In this document: positions 10,588 through 19,792 of the stretch, one piece after another
Position numbering within the stretch: the first letter of the stretch is position 1
Layout of the letters: every line of letters begins with the position of its first letter
From: Xanthomonas hortorum pv. cynarae
GTDB taxonomy: Bacteria; Pseudomonadota; Gammaproteobacteria; Xanthomonadales; Xanthomonadaceae
Reading direction: 5' to 3'
DNA: 64,000 bases
Assembly (NCBI RefSeq): GCF_002939985.1
Contig: NZ_MDFM01000010.1
Coordinates: 62,001 to 126,000 of the forward strand
Made by a program: the position numbers and the translations under genes
Notes under the pieces: generated by a model
Database searches by the model: none
What the model was told of the DNA's origin: nothing
The model's input: the letters and a program-made list of their open reading frames with translations, nothing else

Positions 10588-11338
10588 GCAGCAGCCACGG
10601 CCAGCGCGCGACCTTGACCGGCGCACGCGTCGGTTCGGTGGTGGCGCGCGGCGGTGGCAACGGCTCGGTGTCGGGGATATCCCAGGTGGTGCCGTGATGG
10701 GTACGCGGTACCTCGACGACAAACCGGTGGCGGGCATCGAATACGACCTGGTCGCCGGCCTGCAGCCAGCCGTCGCGCACCTGCACGCCATTGATCCAGC
10801 TGCCTTCTTCCGAACCCAGATCGCGGATCAGCACGCGGTCGCCGTGGCGTTCCAGGCGCGCATGCTGGGCCGCAAAGGCCGGGTCGTCGATAACGATGTC
10901 TGCGGCCGGGTCGCTGCCGACCAGCCGTGAGCGATCCAGCGTGAAGCTGCGCCCGTGATGACGACCACCCAGCCCGCGCAACAACAGACAGACCTCGCTC
11001 AGGCCGGCGTCGTCCTCTGGCACGTCGTTGGCCGGCGCGCTCGACGGCGCACTGCGCAGCAGCATCTCAACGCCGTCGGCGTAGATCGCATCGCCGGGAC
11101 GCAGCAGTGCCATGCGGCGTACCGGGCGTCCGTTGACATGGATGCCGCGGATTCCGTTGGCCACCTGCAGCCACAGGCCGCGCTGGTCCAGACAGAACTG
11201 CGCCAACAACAATGCGCCCTGCGCATCGTCCACCACCCGCACGCTGCCGGAGGCATGACGTACGATCCGGTGGACGCCGGGCTTGAGAGAATGATCCGGC
11301 TGCTGCCGGTGAGTGAAATGAACTTGCAGATCGCGCAC
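10529..11338 (-). CDS. FHA-domain protein with C-terminal membrane anchor
   Basis: A 269-residue protein with two forkhead-associated modules. A divergent module lies at about residues 10-100 (GIHVNGRPVRRMALLRPGD). A clear one lies at about 118-205 with the phosphothreonine-binding loops VGSDPAADIVIDDPAFA, HARLER and SWINGVQV. A hydrophobic helix near the C terminus (LLLSAVLLAAALSALLW) would anchor it in the membrane with the FHA part in the cytoplasm. FHA domains read Ser/Thr phosphorylation, but no kinase gene is adjacent. I place the start at a GTG at 11338, where conserved-looking sequence begins; the frame stays open to 11449. Its tail overlaps msrQ. Confidence 0.78.
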   Translation of the reverse strand: MRDLQVHFTHRQQPDHSLKPGVHRIVRHASGSVRVVDDAQGALLLAQFCLDQRGLWLQVANGIRGIHVNGRPVRRMALLRPGDAIYADGVEMLLRSAPSSAPANDVPEDDAGLSEVCLLLRGLGGRHHGRSFTLDRSRLVGSDPAADIVIDDPAFAAQHARLERHGDRVLIRDLGSEEGSWINGVQVRDGWLQAGDQVVFDARHRFVVEVPRTHHGTTWDIPDTEPLPPPRATTEPTRAPVKVARWPWLLLSAVLLAAALSALLWFGAR

Positions 11339-11509
11339 CCGCCGTAGCCTAGCAGGTCTGCCCCTTGCAGCGGCCAACAACGTGACCGGCGTCCGCCCAA
11401 CAGGCGCAGTGTTTGCGCGTCGTTCCTGGTCCGCTGCAAGCATGCGCACTTGGAGCCTGGCCCGCGCATGCGCACAATGCGCGCTCCTTTCGTCTCACCT
11501 ATCCACGCC

Positions 11510-11785
11510 ATGTCCAGCATCGATATCCGCCACGACCATTCCTTGACGCTGGCCCAGGCCCGCGAAGCGATCGACGAGGCGGCACGCAAACTGACCGATC
11601 GCTACGGCATCGCTTCGCACTGGGAAGGCGACACCTTGCGCATCGCGCGTGCCGGTGTGGACGGGGCGATCGCCTTGCTGCCGCAGCAGGTGCATGTCAC
11701 CGCCGAGCTTGGCTTTCTGTTGTCGGCGGTGCAGCCGATGGTGGAATCGGAAATCCGGCGTTTGCTGAGCGAAAAACTCGCCTGA
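11510..11785 (+). CDS. Polyhydroxyalkanoic acid system family protein
   Basis: A 91-residue protein that resembles the small PHA-granule regulatory family: an N-terminal helix with DHSLTLAQAREAIDEAARKL, a beta segment around the hydrophobic GVDGAIALLPQQVHV, and a helical tail ending in EIRRLLSEKLA. The biochemical role of the family is not settled. It lies 251 bases before a phasin-type gene, which supports a link to storage granules. Whether this organism makes PHA cannot be judged here, because no synthase gene (phaC) is in the window. Confidence 0.72.
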   Translation: MSSIDIRHDHSLTLAQAREAIDEAARKLTDRYGIASHWEGDTLRIARAGVDGAIALLPQQVHVTAELGFLLSAVQPMVESEIRRLLSEKLA

Positions 11786-12036
11786 GCAGGCCGGTCTGAT
11801 CGTCCTTGCCCCAAGCGGGCCAAGCCTGGGGCCTGCGAACTTGAGCAGGCCGCGCTGAAAGTGCCGGCCCTTCAGCGCCAAGTCACCCGCATCGCGCTGG
11901 ATGCGCGGATGCTTGAAAACGCGTCTCGCGCACACATGACCTAGATAGACGCCAGCAGGCAATGCTTCACCTGCCCGATGCAGCGTCGGCACTAGGGTGA
12001 AAGCAACGTCGCTTTAGCAACCTACAGGAGCATCGC

Positions 12037-12597
12037 ATGACGACCGGATACGATCAGAACGGCAACCGCAACAACGCGGCCCATGGGTTCCAGGCGCAGG
12101 CAGAGCAGATTTCGCGCCGGCTTGGCGAATCGGCACAGACGGTGTGGCTGGCCGGGCTCGGCGCGCTGGGTCGCGTCCAGACCGAGGGCGGCAAATTGTT
12201 CGATTCCCTGGTTCGCGAGGGCGCGGCCTATGAGCGCACGGGCCAGCAGAAGGCCAGCGAAAGCGTCGATGAACTGCGCGAAGAGGTGGAAACCCAGTTC
12301 GAGCAGGCACGCGACACCGCCGTGCGTGGCTGGGACCGGCTGGGCAAGGCCTTCGACGAACGCGTCAAGGGCGTGCTGCGCACCCTCAACATCCCCGAGC
12401 AGGACGAGCTGGAAAACCTGCGTCGAGAAGTGGAATCGTTGAAGGCCCAGGTGCGCGCCAATACCGCCGCCACCAAGCGCGCCAACCGTACCGCCAATCA
12501 AGCGGCCCAGGCTGCCAGCAGCGACACGGCCGGCACTGGATCAACCACGCCAGGCAGTACCTCGACCGGAAACACCGCTGCGTTCGACGGCGAATAA
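12037..12597 (+). CDS. Phasin / PHA granule-associated family protein
   Basis: A 186-residue, mostly helical and charged protein. Residues 25-120 match the phasin-type pattern (VWLAGLGALGRVQTEGGKLFDSL, then long amphipathic helices). A heptad coiled coil around 118-138 is followed by an Ala/Thr/Ser-rich low-complexity tail. Phasins coat polyhydroxyalkanoate granules. AGGAG eight bases upstream fixes the start. A long hairpin after the stop codon is a likely terminator. Confidence 0.82.
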   Translation: MTTGYDQNGNRNNAAHGFQAQAEQISRRLGESAQTVWLAGLGALGRVQTEGGKLFDSLVREGAAYERTGQQKASESVDELREEVETQFEQARDTAVRGWDRLGKAFDERVKGVLRTLNIPEQDELENLRREVESLKAQVRANTAATKRANRTANQAAQAASSDTAGTGSTTPGSTSTGNTAAFDGE

Positions 12598-12650
12598 GCG
12601 GCACCCGGACAATGTTGCAAAGCAGCATGATTTTCCACACAATCGAGAAG

Positions 12651-12718
12651 GACCCGCCAGTCCTGTAACACGAAGTCCGTTTGCTCCCCTCCCCTCACGG
12701 CTTCGGACTGGCGGGTCT
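12651..12718 (+). terminator. Probable terminator hairpin after the phasin gene
   Basis: GACCCGCCAGTCC at 12651 pairs perfectly with GGACTGGCGGGTC ending at 12718, across a loop of about 42 bases that can itself fold weakly (CGAAG with CTTCG). A TTTCG run follows. The stem is strong, but the large loop and weak U run make it an unusual terminator. Confidence 0.6.
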
Positions 12719-12831
12719 TTCGCTATCTGGATCACGGCTCGTGAGTTCGCCGCGCGCGATCCATTGACGAATCTGCCGCGAGGGATTCTTCTAGGCGCAC
12801 CATTTCGTTATACGCGCCATAACTTCGTTTG

Positions 12832-13839
12832 ATGCTGATGCCTTCCTGGATTTTGGCGCTGTTGGCCGCCCTCTTGCTGTGGCTGGCGGTGTGCGCTTAT
12901 GTCTGGCTGGTGCCGCGTCGCGCCGACGAAACCACCGAGGGCGTGCGCGCCCTGGCCGCGATGCATTGGCGTGATTTTTCCGCCCTGGTGCTGCGCGTGC
13001 TGCAGGACCAACGCGGTTGGCAACCGACCCGGTTGCCGCAGGACGGCCTGCCCACCGCCGATTTCATGATGCAGACCGACCACGGCACCCGCCTGGTTGC
13101 GTGCAAGCACGGGCGCGGTTATCGCATCGGCGTGGCGGCGGTCAACGAGTTGGGCGCGATGGCGCGGCTGGCCGGTGCCGGCGGCGGCGTGATGGTGACC
13201 GAAGGCCGCATGGAGCGCGAAGGCATCGCGGCCGCCGACAAGCAATCAATCGAAGTGCTGGACGGCACGCGCCTGTGGCCACTGCTCAAACCCTACCTGC
13301 CCGGCGACATGGAAACCGGCGTGGTCGGCATGGCAAGGCGCCGCGCGATCCGCCACAGCGTCATTGCCGGTGTGGCGTTGGCAACCTTGGCGCTGGTCGC
13401 TGTGCTGGCACTGCAGCCGGCGCTGCCGGAAGCGGCGCTGACGCAGACTGCAATTACACCGCCCCCACCGGTTGCCGCATCTGTGCGTGCTGCGCCTTCC
13501 GCTGCCCCGGCTGCTGCTACGTCGCAGGCAGCGCCGACAACTGCATCGGCCCCGGCAGCCATGCCATTCGCAAGCGGGAAGGAACCGGATGCAGCGACCA
13601 TGCAAGGCTATCAACGCGAGGTTTCCAAAGCGCTCGCCCAGACGCCCGGTCTACTCCGCGGGATCTGGATCACTCAGGCAACGTTGGCGGTGGACCGCAC
13701 GGTCGAAGACGCTGCCGCATGGCCGCTGATCTGCCGCGAACTGGAGCGCTACCCGTACCTGCGCACCGTGCGCGTGCAACTCAACCCGCGCACAGGTCTG
13801 GACGAACCGGTGCGTTGGCGTCAGTGCACGACGATTTGA
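12832..13839 (+). CDS. Membrane protein with Mrr-like restriction endonuclease domain
   Basis: A protein of about 335 residues with an N-terminal membrane helix (about 3-25), a cytoplasmic domain at about 45-140 that resembles the Mrr catalytic fold (Asp in PTADFMMQTDHG, then VACKHG in place of the usual QxK), a second membrane helix near 185-205, an Ala/Pro-rich linker, and a C-terminal domain with two cysteines (ICRELERYP, WRQC). The nuclease residues are only partly kept, with Cys where Gln is usual, so cleavage is uncertain. No methyltransferase or specificity gene is nearby, which argues against a restriction system. ATGs at 12832 and 12838 are both possible. Confidence 0.62.
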   Translation: MLMPSWILALLAALLLWLAVCAYVWLVPRRADETTEGVRALAAMHWRDFSALVLRVLQDQRGWQPTRLPQDGLPTADFMMQTDHGTRLVACKHGRGYRIGVAAVNELGAMARLAGAGGGVMVTEGRMEREGIAAADKQSIEVLDGTRLWPLLKPYLPGDMETGVVGMARRRAIRHSVIAGVALATLALVAVLALQPALPEAALTQTAITPPPPVAASVRAAPSAAPAAATSQAAPTTASAPAAMPFASGKEPDAATMQGYQREVSKALAQTPGLLRGIWITQATLAVDRTVEDAAAWPLICRELERYPYLRTVRVQLNPRTGLDEPVRWRQCTTI

Positions 13840-13875
13840 GTGGGTGATTGGCGCGTTGGTCAGCCGCTGCGAATC

Positions 13876-14649
13876 TCAGCGCATTCCTGGCGCAAACCGC
13901 GCCACTAGATCGTACGAGCCGCCAAGAAACCACTGACGCACGTAGGTGACCGGTTGATCGCCGCGCCAGGTGTGGCGATCGATCACCAGACATGCGGCGC
14001 CATCGTCCACCTGCAGGCGTTGCGCCTGCGCGGCGTCGGCATTGACCGCGCTGATGCGATGTTCGGCGCGCGTCCATGGCACGTTGCGCAACAACCAACT
14101 GCCCGGCGCCACATCGGTGAACGATTGCAATAACGCCTCCGGCACCGTGGTGGTATCGATCACGCGTTGCTCCAGCGCGAACGGGCTGCCATCGGCAAGG
14201 TGCACGCTTTCCAGCGCCAGGACCTTGCCGGTGCTGCCCAGGGCGCGTTCCTGCGGCACGCGCTGACGCAGGTTGCGCAGTCGCCGCGACAACAACGAAA
14301 ACCGATAGGCATGGCCGCGCGCGGTCATCTCCACTTCGATATCCGGGATCGACAGCGCCACCTGTTCCAGATGCGGATGCGGCCGCGCCACGAACGAGCC
14401 GGTGCGGCGGCGACGTTCGATCATGCCGGCGTCGGCGAGCAGCCCGAGCACCTTGTTGACCGTCATGCGCGAACAGCCGTACTGCGTCATCAACTCGTGT
14501 TCGGGCGGCACGCGGTGACCGGGCGGCCAGTCGCCGCTGTGGATGCGTTGTTCCAGATCCTGACGGATGCGTTGATGCAGGGTGCCGGGCGCGGCAATGG
14601 GGTGGGCGGTCAAAGCAGGTCTCCGGTCAGACCCGCATTGTGCGCGCAT
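13876..14649 (-). CDS. hutC: Histidine utilisation repressor (GntR family)
   Basis: A DNA-binding repressor of hut genes that is released by urocanate. The 257 residues start with a variable segment of about 20, then the GntR winged helix-turn-helix (about 22-90; PEHELMTQYGCSRMTVNKVL), then a UTRA ligand domain (about 100-245). It begins four bases after the stop codon of hutF on the same strand, so the two are co-transcribed and the repressor probably regulates its own transcript through the operator at 16051. A later start at a TTG (TAHPIAAPG) is possible. Confidence 0.93.
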   Translation of the reverse strand: MRAQCGSDRRPALTAHPIAAPGTLHQRIRQDLEQRIHSGDWPPGHRVPPEHELMTQYGCSRMTVNKVLGLLADAGMIERRRRTGSFVARPHPHLEQVALSIPDIEVEMTARGHAYRFSLLSRRLRNLRQRVPQERALGSTGKVLALESVHLADGSPFALEQRVIDTTTVPEALLQSFTDVAPGSWLLRNVPWTRAEHRISAVNADAAQAQRLQVDDGAACLVIDRHTWRGDQPVTYVRQWFLGGSYDLVARFAPGMR

Positions 14650-14653
14650 CCGC

Positions 14654-16024
14654 TCAGTTGCTCAGCAGCGATCGCAAAACGCCGGCAAAACGCGTGGCAA
14701 TGCGCGCGCGATCCACATGCTGCCCGTCGCGCACCACCTGTTGCCCGGCGCGCCAGACAGTGCGCACGGCGCTGCCGCGTGCGGCGAACAGCCAACTGTC
14801 GAGCAAGGCATCGTCGCTGCGCGCCAGCAGCGCCGGATGGGTGAGATACAGCTCAAACAGATCGGCCGAGGCGCCGACACGAATGCCGCTGTGCGCAATA
14901 CCCAAGGCCTGCGCCGCGCCATCGCCGGCCTGACCGAACAACCAGCGCCCACTGGAAACGCCACCTTGTGCCAGCACATTGCGCGCCTGCAATTGCAGGC
15001 GCTGGCCGTATTCGAGCAGGCGCAGTTCTTCGGCCGCATCGATCAAGACATTCGAATCCGAACCCACGCCGAAACGCCCGCCCGCAGCGGCGAATGCCTG
15101 CATCGGGAACAGCCCGTCGCCCAGATTCGCCTCGGTGATCGGGCACAGCCCGACCACCGCACCGCTATCGACGATCGCCTGCAGTTCGCCCGCATCCACA
15201 TGCGTGGCGTGCACCAGACACCAGCGCGCATCCACAGACGCGTTAGCCTGCAGCCACTGCACCGGGCGCATGCCCGACCAGGCCAGACACGCATCCACCT
15301 CGCGCTGCTGCTCGGCGATATGGATGTGGATCGGGCCAGTAGTGAGCGGCACCAACGCAGCCAGTTGTTCTGGCGTGACCGCGCGCAGGCTGTGCGGCGC
15401 CAGCCCGAGCACCGCATCGGGCAAGGCCTTGAGGCTGCGCGTGCAGTCGTCCAGCAAGCGTGCGAAGCCATCGATGTCGTGGATCAAGCGACGCTGCGCT
15501 GTACTCGGCGCGACACCGCCGAAATCCGAATGCGCATAGAACACCGGCAGCAGCGTCAGCCCGATGCCGGTGTTGGCGGCGGCGGCGGCGATGCGCTCGG
15601 ACATTTCGCCGGCCTGCGCATACGCAGCGCCGCTGGGGCTGTGGTGCAGATAATGAAATTCGCCGACGCGGGTGAAGCCGCTTTCGAGCATTTCCACATA
15701 GGCCTGTTCGGCGATCGCCTGCAGGCTGTCCGGGTTTAGCCGGTCGACGAAGCGATACATCAACTCGCGCCAGCTCCAGAAACTGTCGCCGCTGCGCCCG
15801 CCCACTTCGGTCAGGCCGGCCATGCCGCGCTGGAACGCGTGGCTGTGCAGGTTGCCCAACCCGGGCAGCAGCACCTCGACACGGGTATCGGTGGCGGCCA
15901 CTGCAGTATCGGTCTGCACCGAGGCGATGCGCCCCTGCGCCAGCGCGATCCGCACACCGCTGGCCCAGCCATCGGGCAAAAGCGCCCGCGCCGCCCACAA
16001 CGCCTGCACCTGTTGGTCTGCCAC
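14654..16024 (-). CDS. hutF: Formimidoylglutamate deiminase
   Basis: Hydrolyses N-formimidoyl-glutamate to N-formylglutamate and ammonia, the step that defines the five-enzyme hut pathway together with HutG. The 456-residue amidohydrolase has the metal-binding [20 protein letters not shown] near residue 55, [12 protein letters not shown] near residue 240 and GVGSDSN near residue 320. The start is the GTG at 16024 ([12 protein letters not shown]): it gives the family length and falls in the divergent promoter region. The frame is open further upstream but would run through the operator. Confidence 0.93.
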   Translation of the reverse strand: MADQQVQALWAARALLPDGWASGVRIALAQGRIASVQTDTAVAATDTRVEVLLPGLGNLHSHAFQRGMAGLTEVGGRSGDSFWSWRELMYRFVDRLNPDSLQAIAEQAYVEMLESGFTRVGEFHYLHHSPSGAAYAQAGEMSERIAAAAANTGIGLTLLPVFYAHSDFGGVAPSTAQRRLIHDIDGFARLLDDCTRSLKALPDAVLGLAPHSLRAVTPEQLAALVPLTTGPIHIHIAEQQREVDACLAWSGMRPVQWLQANASVDARWCLVHATHVDAGELQAIVDSGAVVGLCPITEANLGDGLFPMQAFAAAGGRFGVGSDSNVLIDAAEELRLLEYGQRLQLQARNVLAQGGVSSGRWLFGQAGDGAAQALGIAHSGIRVGASADLFELYLTHPALLARSDDALLDSWLFAARGSAVRTVWRAGQQVVRDGQHVDRARIATRFAGVLRSLLSN

Positions 16025-16050
16025 TGGACACCCTCGATTGCCGGTTCTAT

Positions 16051-16060
16051 TGTATATACA
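16051..16060. promoter_or_regulatory. HutC-type operator in the divergent hut promoter
   Basis: TGTATATACA is a perfect 10-base palindrome in the 60-base gap between the divergent hutF and hutI. It matches the core of the HutC operator described in Pseudomonas (TGTA-N2-TACA) and is an AT-rich island in GC-rich DNA. Its position lets one bound repressor silence both transcripts. Confidence 0.75.
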
Positions 16061-16084
16061 TATCAGACACCACGAGCCTGCGCC

Positions 16085-17290
16085 ATGCATTGCGACGTCC
16101 TCTGGCACAACGCGCAACTGATGACACTGGACGCCGCCGATGGCGGCCTGGGCATCGTGGACGATGGCGTTGTTGCCTGCCAGGAAGGCCGCATCACCTA
16201 TGCCGGCCCGGCCACACAGGCCCCGGCGCTGGAGCCGGACACCGCGCACGATTGCCAGCGCCGCTGGATCGGCCCCGGCCTGATCGATTGCCACACCCAT
16301 CTGGTGTACGCGGGCAATCGCGCCAACGAATTCGAGCAACGCCTGCGCGGTGCCAGTTATGCCGAGATTGCCGCAGCCGGCGGCGGCATCGTGGCCACGG
16401 TGCGCGCAACCCGCGCTGCCGACGATGCAGCGTTACTGGCCGCCAGCCTGCCACGCCTGGACGCGATGCTTGCCGAAGGCGTGACCACGCTGGAAATCAA
16501 ATCCGGCTACGGGCTCACGCTGGAGGACGAAACCAAACAGCTGCGCGTGGCACGCCAGCTCGCCGCGCTGCGCAAGGTCGAAGTGGTGCCGACGTTTCTG
16601 GGCGCCCATGCGGTGCCACCGGGCAGCGATGCGCAGACCTATATCGACGCGGTCTGCACGCAGATGATTCCGGCCATTGCCGGGCAAGGTCTTGCCGAGG
16701 CGGTGGACGTGTTCTGCGAGCACCTGGCGTTCTCGCCCGCGCAGGCCGAACAGGTGTTCGTCGCCGCACAAGCACACGGCTTGGGCATCAAGATTCATGC
16801 CGAACAACTGAGCAACCAGCACGGCGCAGCGTTGGCCGCACGCTATGGCGCGCTGTCGGCCGATCACATCGAATATCTGGACAGCGACGGCGTTGCCGCG
16901 ATGGCCAGCGCCGGCACGGTGGCGGTGCTGTTGCCGGGCGCGTTCTATTTCACCCGCGACACCCAGCTGCCGCCGATCGCTGCGTTGCGCGCCGCCGGCG
17001 TGCCGCTGGCCCTGGCCACCGACTGCAATCCAGGCACCTCGCCGCTGACCAGTCCGTTGTTGGCGATGAATATGGCCGCCACCTTGTTCCGCATGACCGT
17101 GAACGAATGCATCGCCGGTTTTACCCGCGAGGCGGCACGTGCGCTCGGACGCAGCGAGCGGCTTGGCCGGCTGCGCGCCGGCATGCACTGCGACCTGGCG
17201 ATCTGGAACATCGACGCGCCGGCCGATCTGGTCTACCGCATGGGCTTCAACCCACTTCATGCCCGCGTCTGGCGCGGGCATTCCTGCTGA
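16085..17290 (+). CDS. hutI: Imidazolonepropionase
   Basis: Opens the ring of imidazolonepropionate to give formimidoylglutamate, the third step of histidine breakdown. The 401-residue metal-dependent amidohydrolase shows [20 protein letters not shown] (about residues 62-81), [11 protein letters not shown] near residue 240 and [11 protein letters not shown] near residue 315. The ATG at 16085 gives the standard length; an in-frame extension upstream would overlap hutF and the operator. It leads hutI-hutH-hutG-hutU, and hutH follows after 13 bases. Confidence 0.96.
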   Translation: MHCDVLWHNAQLMTLDAADGGLGIVDDGVVACQEGRITYAGPATQAPALEPDTAHDCQRRWIGPGLIDCHTHLVYAGNRANEFEQRLRGASYAEIAAAGGGIVATVRATRAADDAALLAASLPRLDAMLAEGVTTLEIKSGYGLTLEDETKQLRVARQLAALRKVEVVPTFLGAHAVPPGSDAQTYIDAVCTQMIPAIAGQGLAEAVDVFCEHLAFSPAQAEQVFVAAQAHGLGIKIHAEQLSNQHGAALAARYGALSADHIEYLDSDGVAAMASAGTVAVLLPGAFYFTRDTQLPPIAALRAAGVPLALATDCNPGTSPLTSPLLAMNMAATLFRMTVNECIAGFTREAARALGRSERLGRLRAGMHCDLAIWNIDAPADLVYRMGFNPLHARVWRGHSC

Positions 17291-17303
17291 ATCCGGAGTC
17301 GTC

Positions 17304-18842
17304 ATGAGTTCTGTTGTCTTGCAGCCCGGCCAGGTCACCCTGGCGCAATGGCGTGCGTTGTATCGCGGCGCCGAGGTCGTGTTGGACGACACTTGCGCAG
17401 CCGCCGTACTGCGCAGCGCGCAGACGGTGGAGGCCATCGTCGCGCGCGGCGAGCCGGTCTACGGCGTCAATACCGGCTTCGGCAAACTGGCCAGCGTGCG
17501 CATCGAGCGCGAGGACCTGCAGACCCTGCAACGCAATATCGTGCTGTCGCATGCGGCCGGTGTCGGCGAACCCACACCGGTGCCGGTGGTGCGGCTGATG
17601 ATGGCGCTCAAGCTCACCAGCCTGGCCCAAGGCGCCTCCGGCGTTCAGCCGGACACGTTGGCGTTGCTGGACGCGATGTTGCGCCGTGGCATCACGCCGG
17701 TGGTGCCGTGCCAGGGCTCGGTCGGCGCCTCCGGCGATCTGGCGCCGCTCTCGCATCTGGCGGCGGTGATGATCGGCGTTGGCGAGGCCTTCGTCGGCGA
17801 GCAACGCTTACCTGCCGCCGAGGCGCTCGCACAGGCGCAGTTGCAGCCGCGCGTGCTCGTCGCAAAGGAAGGCCTGGCGCTGCTCAACGGTACCCAGTTT
17901 TCCACTGCCTGCGCATTGGCCGGTTTGTTCGAGATCGAAACCGTGCTGCAGGCCGCGCTGGTCACTGGCGCCTTGTCGGTGGAAGCGGCAAAGGGCTCGG
18001 ATACGCCGTTCGACGCGCGCATCCATGCCCTGCGCGGGCAGCCTGGGCAGATTGCCACCGCTGCAGCGCTGCGCGCGCTGATGGCCGATTCGAGCATTCG
18101 CGAATCGCACCGGCTCGGCGATGTACGCGTGCAGGATCCGTACTGTCTGCGCTGCCAGCCGCAGGTGATGGGTGCGGCGCTGGACATCATGCGTCAGGCC
18201 GCGCGCACGCTGGAGATCGAGGCCAATGGCGTGTCCGATAATCCGTTGGTGTTCAGCGAGACCGGCGAGGCCTTGTCGGGCGGCAACTTCCACGCCGAAC
18301 CGGTGGCCTTTGCGGCCGACATGCTGGCGATGGCGGTCTGCGAAATCGGCTCGATCAGCGAACGCCGCACCGCGATGCTGGTCGACCCGGCCTTGTCCGG
18401 CCTGCCTGCATTTCTCACCCCGCGCCCGGGCTTGAATTCGGGCTTCATGATTCCGCAGGTCACCGCTGCCGCCTTGGTGTCGGAGAACAAGCAGCGCGCG
18501 TATCCGGCCAGTGTCGATTCGATTCCGACCTCGGCCAATCAGGAAGATCATGTGTCGATGGCAGCGCACGGCGCACGTCGCTTGTTGGCGATGGCAGAGA
18601 ACGCCACGCATGTGATTGGCATCGAGCTGTTGGCTGCGGTGCAGGGCTGCGACTTCCATGCGCCGCTACGCTCAAGCGCCGCGTTGGAAGCCGCACGCGC
18701 ACTGCTGCGCGCGCACGTACCCACGCTGCAGGACGACCGCTACTTCCATCCCGACATGCTGGCTGCCAGCGCGTTGGTACGCTCGGGCGCACTGGCGCAT
18801 GCGGTGGCGATGGCATTGCCGGGCGTGGAGCAGGACGCATGA
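17304..18842 (+). CDS. hutH: Histidine ammonia-lyase
   Basis: Removes ammonia from histidine to form urocanate, the first step of the pathway. The 512 residues include the Ala-Ser-Gly triplet in [15 protein letters not shown] (about residues 138-152) that cyclises into the MIO electrophile. Other landmarks are [12 protein letters not shown] near residue 50 and [17 protein letters not shown] near residue 400. CCGGAG lies nine bases before the ATG. Confidence 0.97.
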   Translation: MSSVVLQPGQVTLAQWRALYRGAEVVLDDTCAAAVLRSAQTVEAIVARGEPVYGVNTGFGKLASVRIEREDLQTLQRNIVLSHAAGVGEPTPVPVVRLMMALKLTSLAQGASGVQPDTLALLDAMLRRGITPVVPCQGSVGASGDLAPLSHLAAVMIGVGEAFVGEQRLPAAEALAQAQLQPRVLVAKEGLALLNGTQFSTACALAGLFEIETVLQAALVTGALSVEAAKGSDTPFDARIHALRGQPGQIATAAALRALMADSSIRESHRLGDVRVQDPYCLRCQPQVMGAALDIMRQAARTLEIEANGVSDNPLVFSETGEALSGGNFHAEPVAFAADMLAMAVCEIGSISERRTAMLVDPALSGLPAFLTPRPGLNSGFMIPQVTAAALVSENKQRAYPASVDSIPTSANQEDHVSMAAHGARRLLAMAENATHVIGIELLAAVQGCDFHAPLRSSAALEAARALLRAHVPTLQDDRYFHPDMLAASALVRSGALAHAVAMALPGVEQDA

Positions 18843-18915
18843 ATCGGCAGGCCGACAAGACCCAATCGCGCTATCAAGACGTCTCGGCGATTGCACTGAT
18901 GCAAGGCACGCAACG

Positions 18916-19776
18916 ATGAGCGCCCTGCCATGGCTCGAAGTTCACCGCGGCGATGCGCCACTGATCGTCAGCTTCCCGCATACCGGTACCGAGCTGCCGG
19001 ACGACGTGGCCGATCGATTCGTGTCGCCGTGGCTGGCGCGCCGCGATGCCGATTGGTGGGTGCATCAGCTGTACGACTTCGCGCAATCGCTCGGTGCCAC
19101 CACCGTGCGCACCGCGATCTCGCGCTCGGTGATAGACGTCAACCGCGACCCGAGCGGCGCATCGTTGTATCCGGGCCAGAACACCACCGGCCTGTGCCCG
19201 CTGACCACCTTCGACAATCAGCCGTTGTACGCAGACGGTGACGCACCTGATCAGGCGCAGATCGAGCGACGCCGCACGCGCTGGTTCGATCCTTATCACG
19301 CTGCGCTCGACACCGAGATTGCGCGCCTGCACGCGCAACACCCAAAGATCGTGGTCTATGACGCGCATTCGATCCGCTCGCATATTCCACATCTGTTCGA
19401 CGGTGAGTTGCCGCAGTTCAACATCGGCAGCAATGACGACCGCAGTTGCGATCCAGACCTGGTCGATGCGGTGGAACGGCTTTGCCGCAGCAGTGGCTCC
19501 AGCACCGTGCGCAACGGGCGTTTCAAGGGCGGCTGGATCACCCGCCACTACGCGCAGCCCGAGCGCGGTGTGCATACGCTGCAGATGGAGCTGGCCTGCC
19601 GCGGTTACATGCGCGAGCCCGACGACATCACGCCAGACACCTGGCCCACGCCGTGGCATCCCGCGCACGCAGTGGCATTACGCGCCGTACTGCGGCACGT
19701 GCTGCTGACCTGCCTGCACTTCGCCAACGCAACACCCCCCTCCTCCGACACCACGCCGCCTGCGGCGCACCGTTGA
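18916..19776 (+). CDS. hutG: N-formylglutamate deformylase (amidohydrolase)
   Basis: Releases formate from N-formylglutamate to give glutamate, completing the HutF route. The 286-residue protein has the family segments [15 protein letters not shown] near residue 15, [13 protein letters not shown] near residue 70 and [12 protein letters not shown] near residue 145, which supply the metal ligands. The ATG at 18916 has AAGG upstream and gives the expected length. It lies 73 bases after hutH and 16 bases before hutU. Confidence 0.94.
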   Translation: MSALPWLEVHRGDAPLIVSFPHTGTELPDDVADRFVSPWLARRDADWWVHQLYDFAQSLGATTVRTAISRSVIDVNRDPSGASLYPGQNTTGLCPLTTFDNQPLYADGDAPDQAQIERRRTRWFDPYHAALDTEIARLHAQHPKIVVYDAHSIRSHIPHLFDGELPQFNIGSNDDRSCDPDLVDAVERLCRSSGSSTVRNGRFKGGWITRHYAQPERGVHTLQMELACRGYMREPDDITPDTWPTPWHPAHAVALRAVLRHVLLTCLHFANATPPSSDTTPPAAHR

Positions 19777-19792
19777 TTGCAAGGAACCCGGC

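Noticed and set aside
12832-13839. Restriction-modification or defence system
   Set aside because: The Mrr-like domain is membrane-held and has an altered catalytic motif, and no methyltransferase or other defence gene is nearby.
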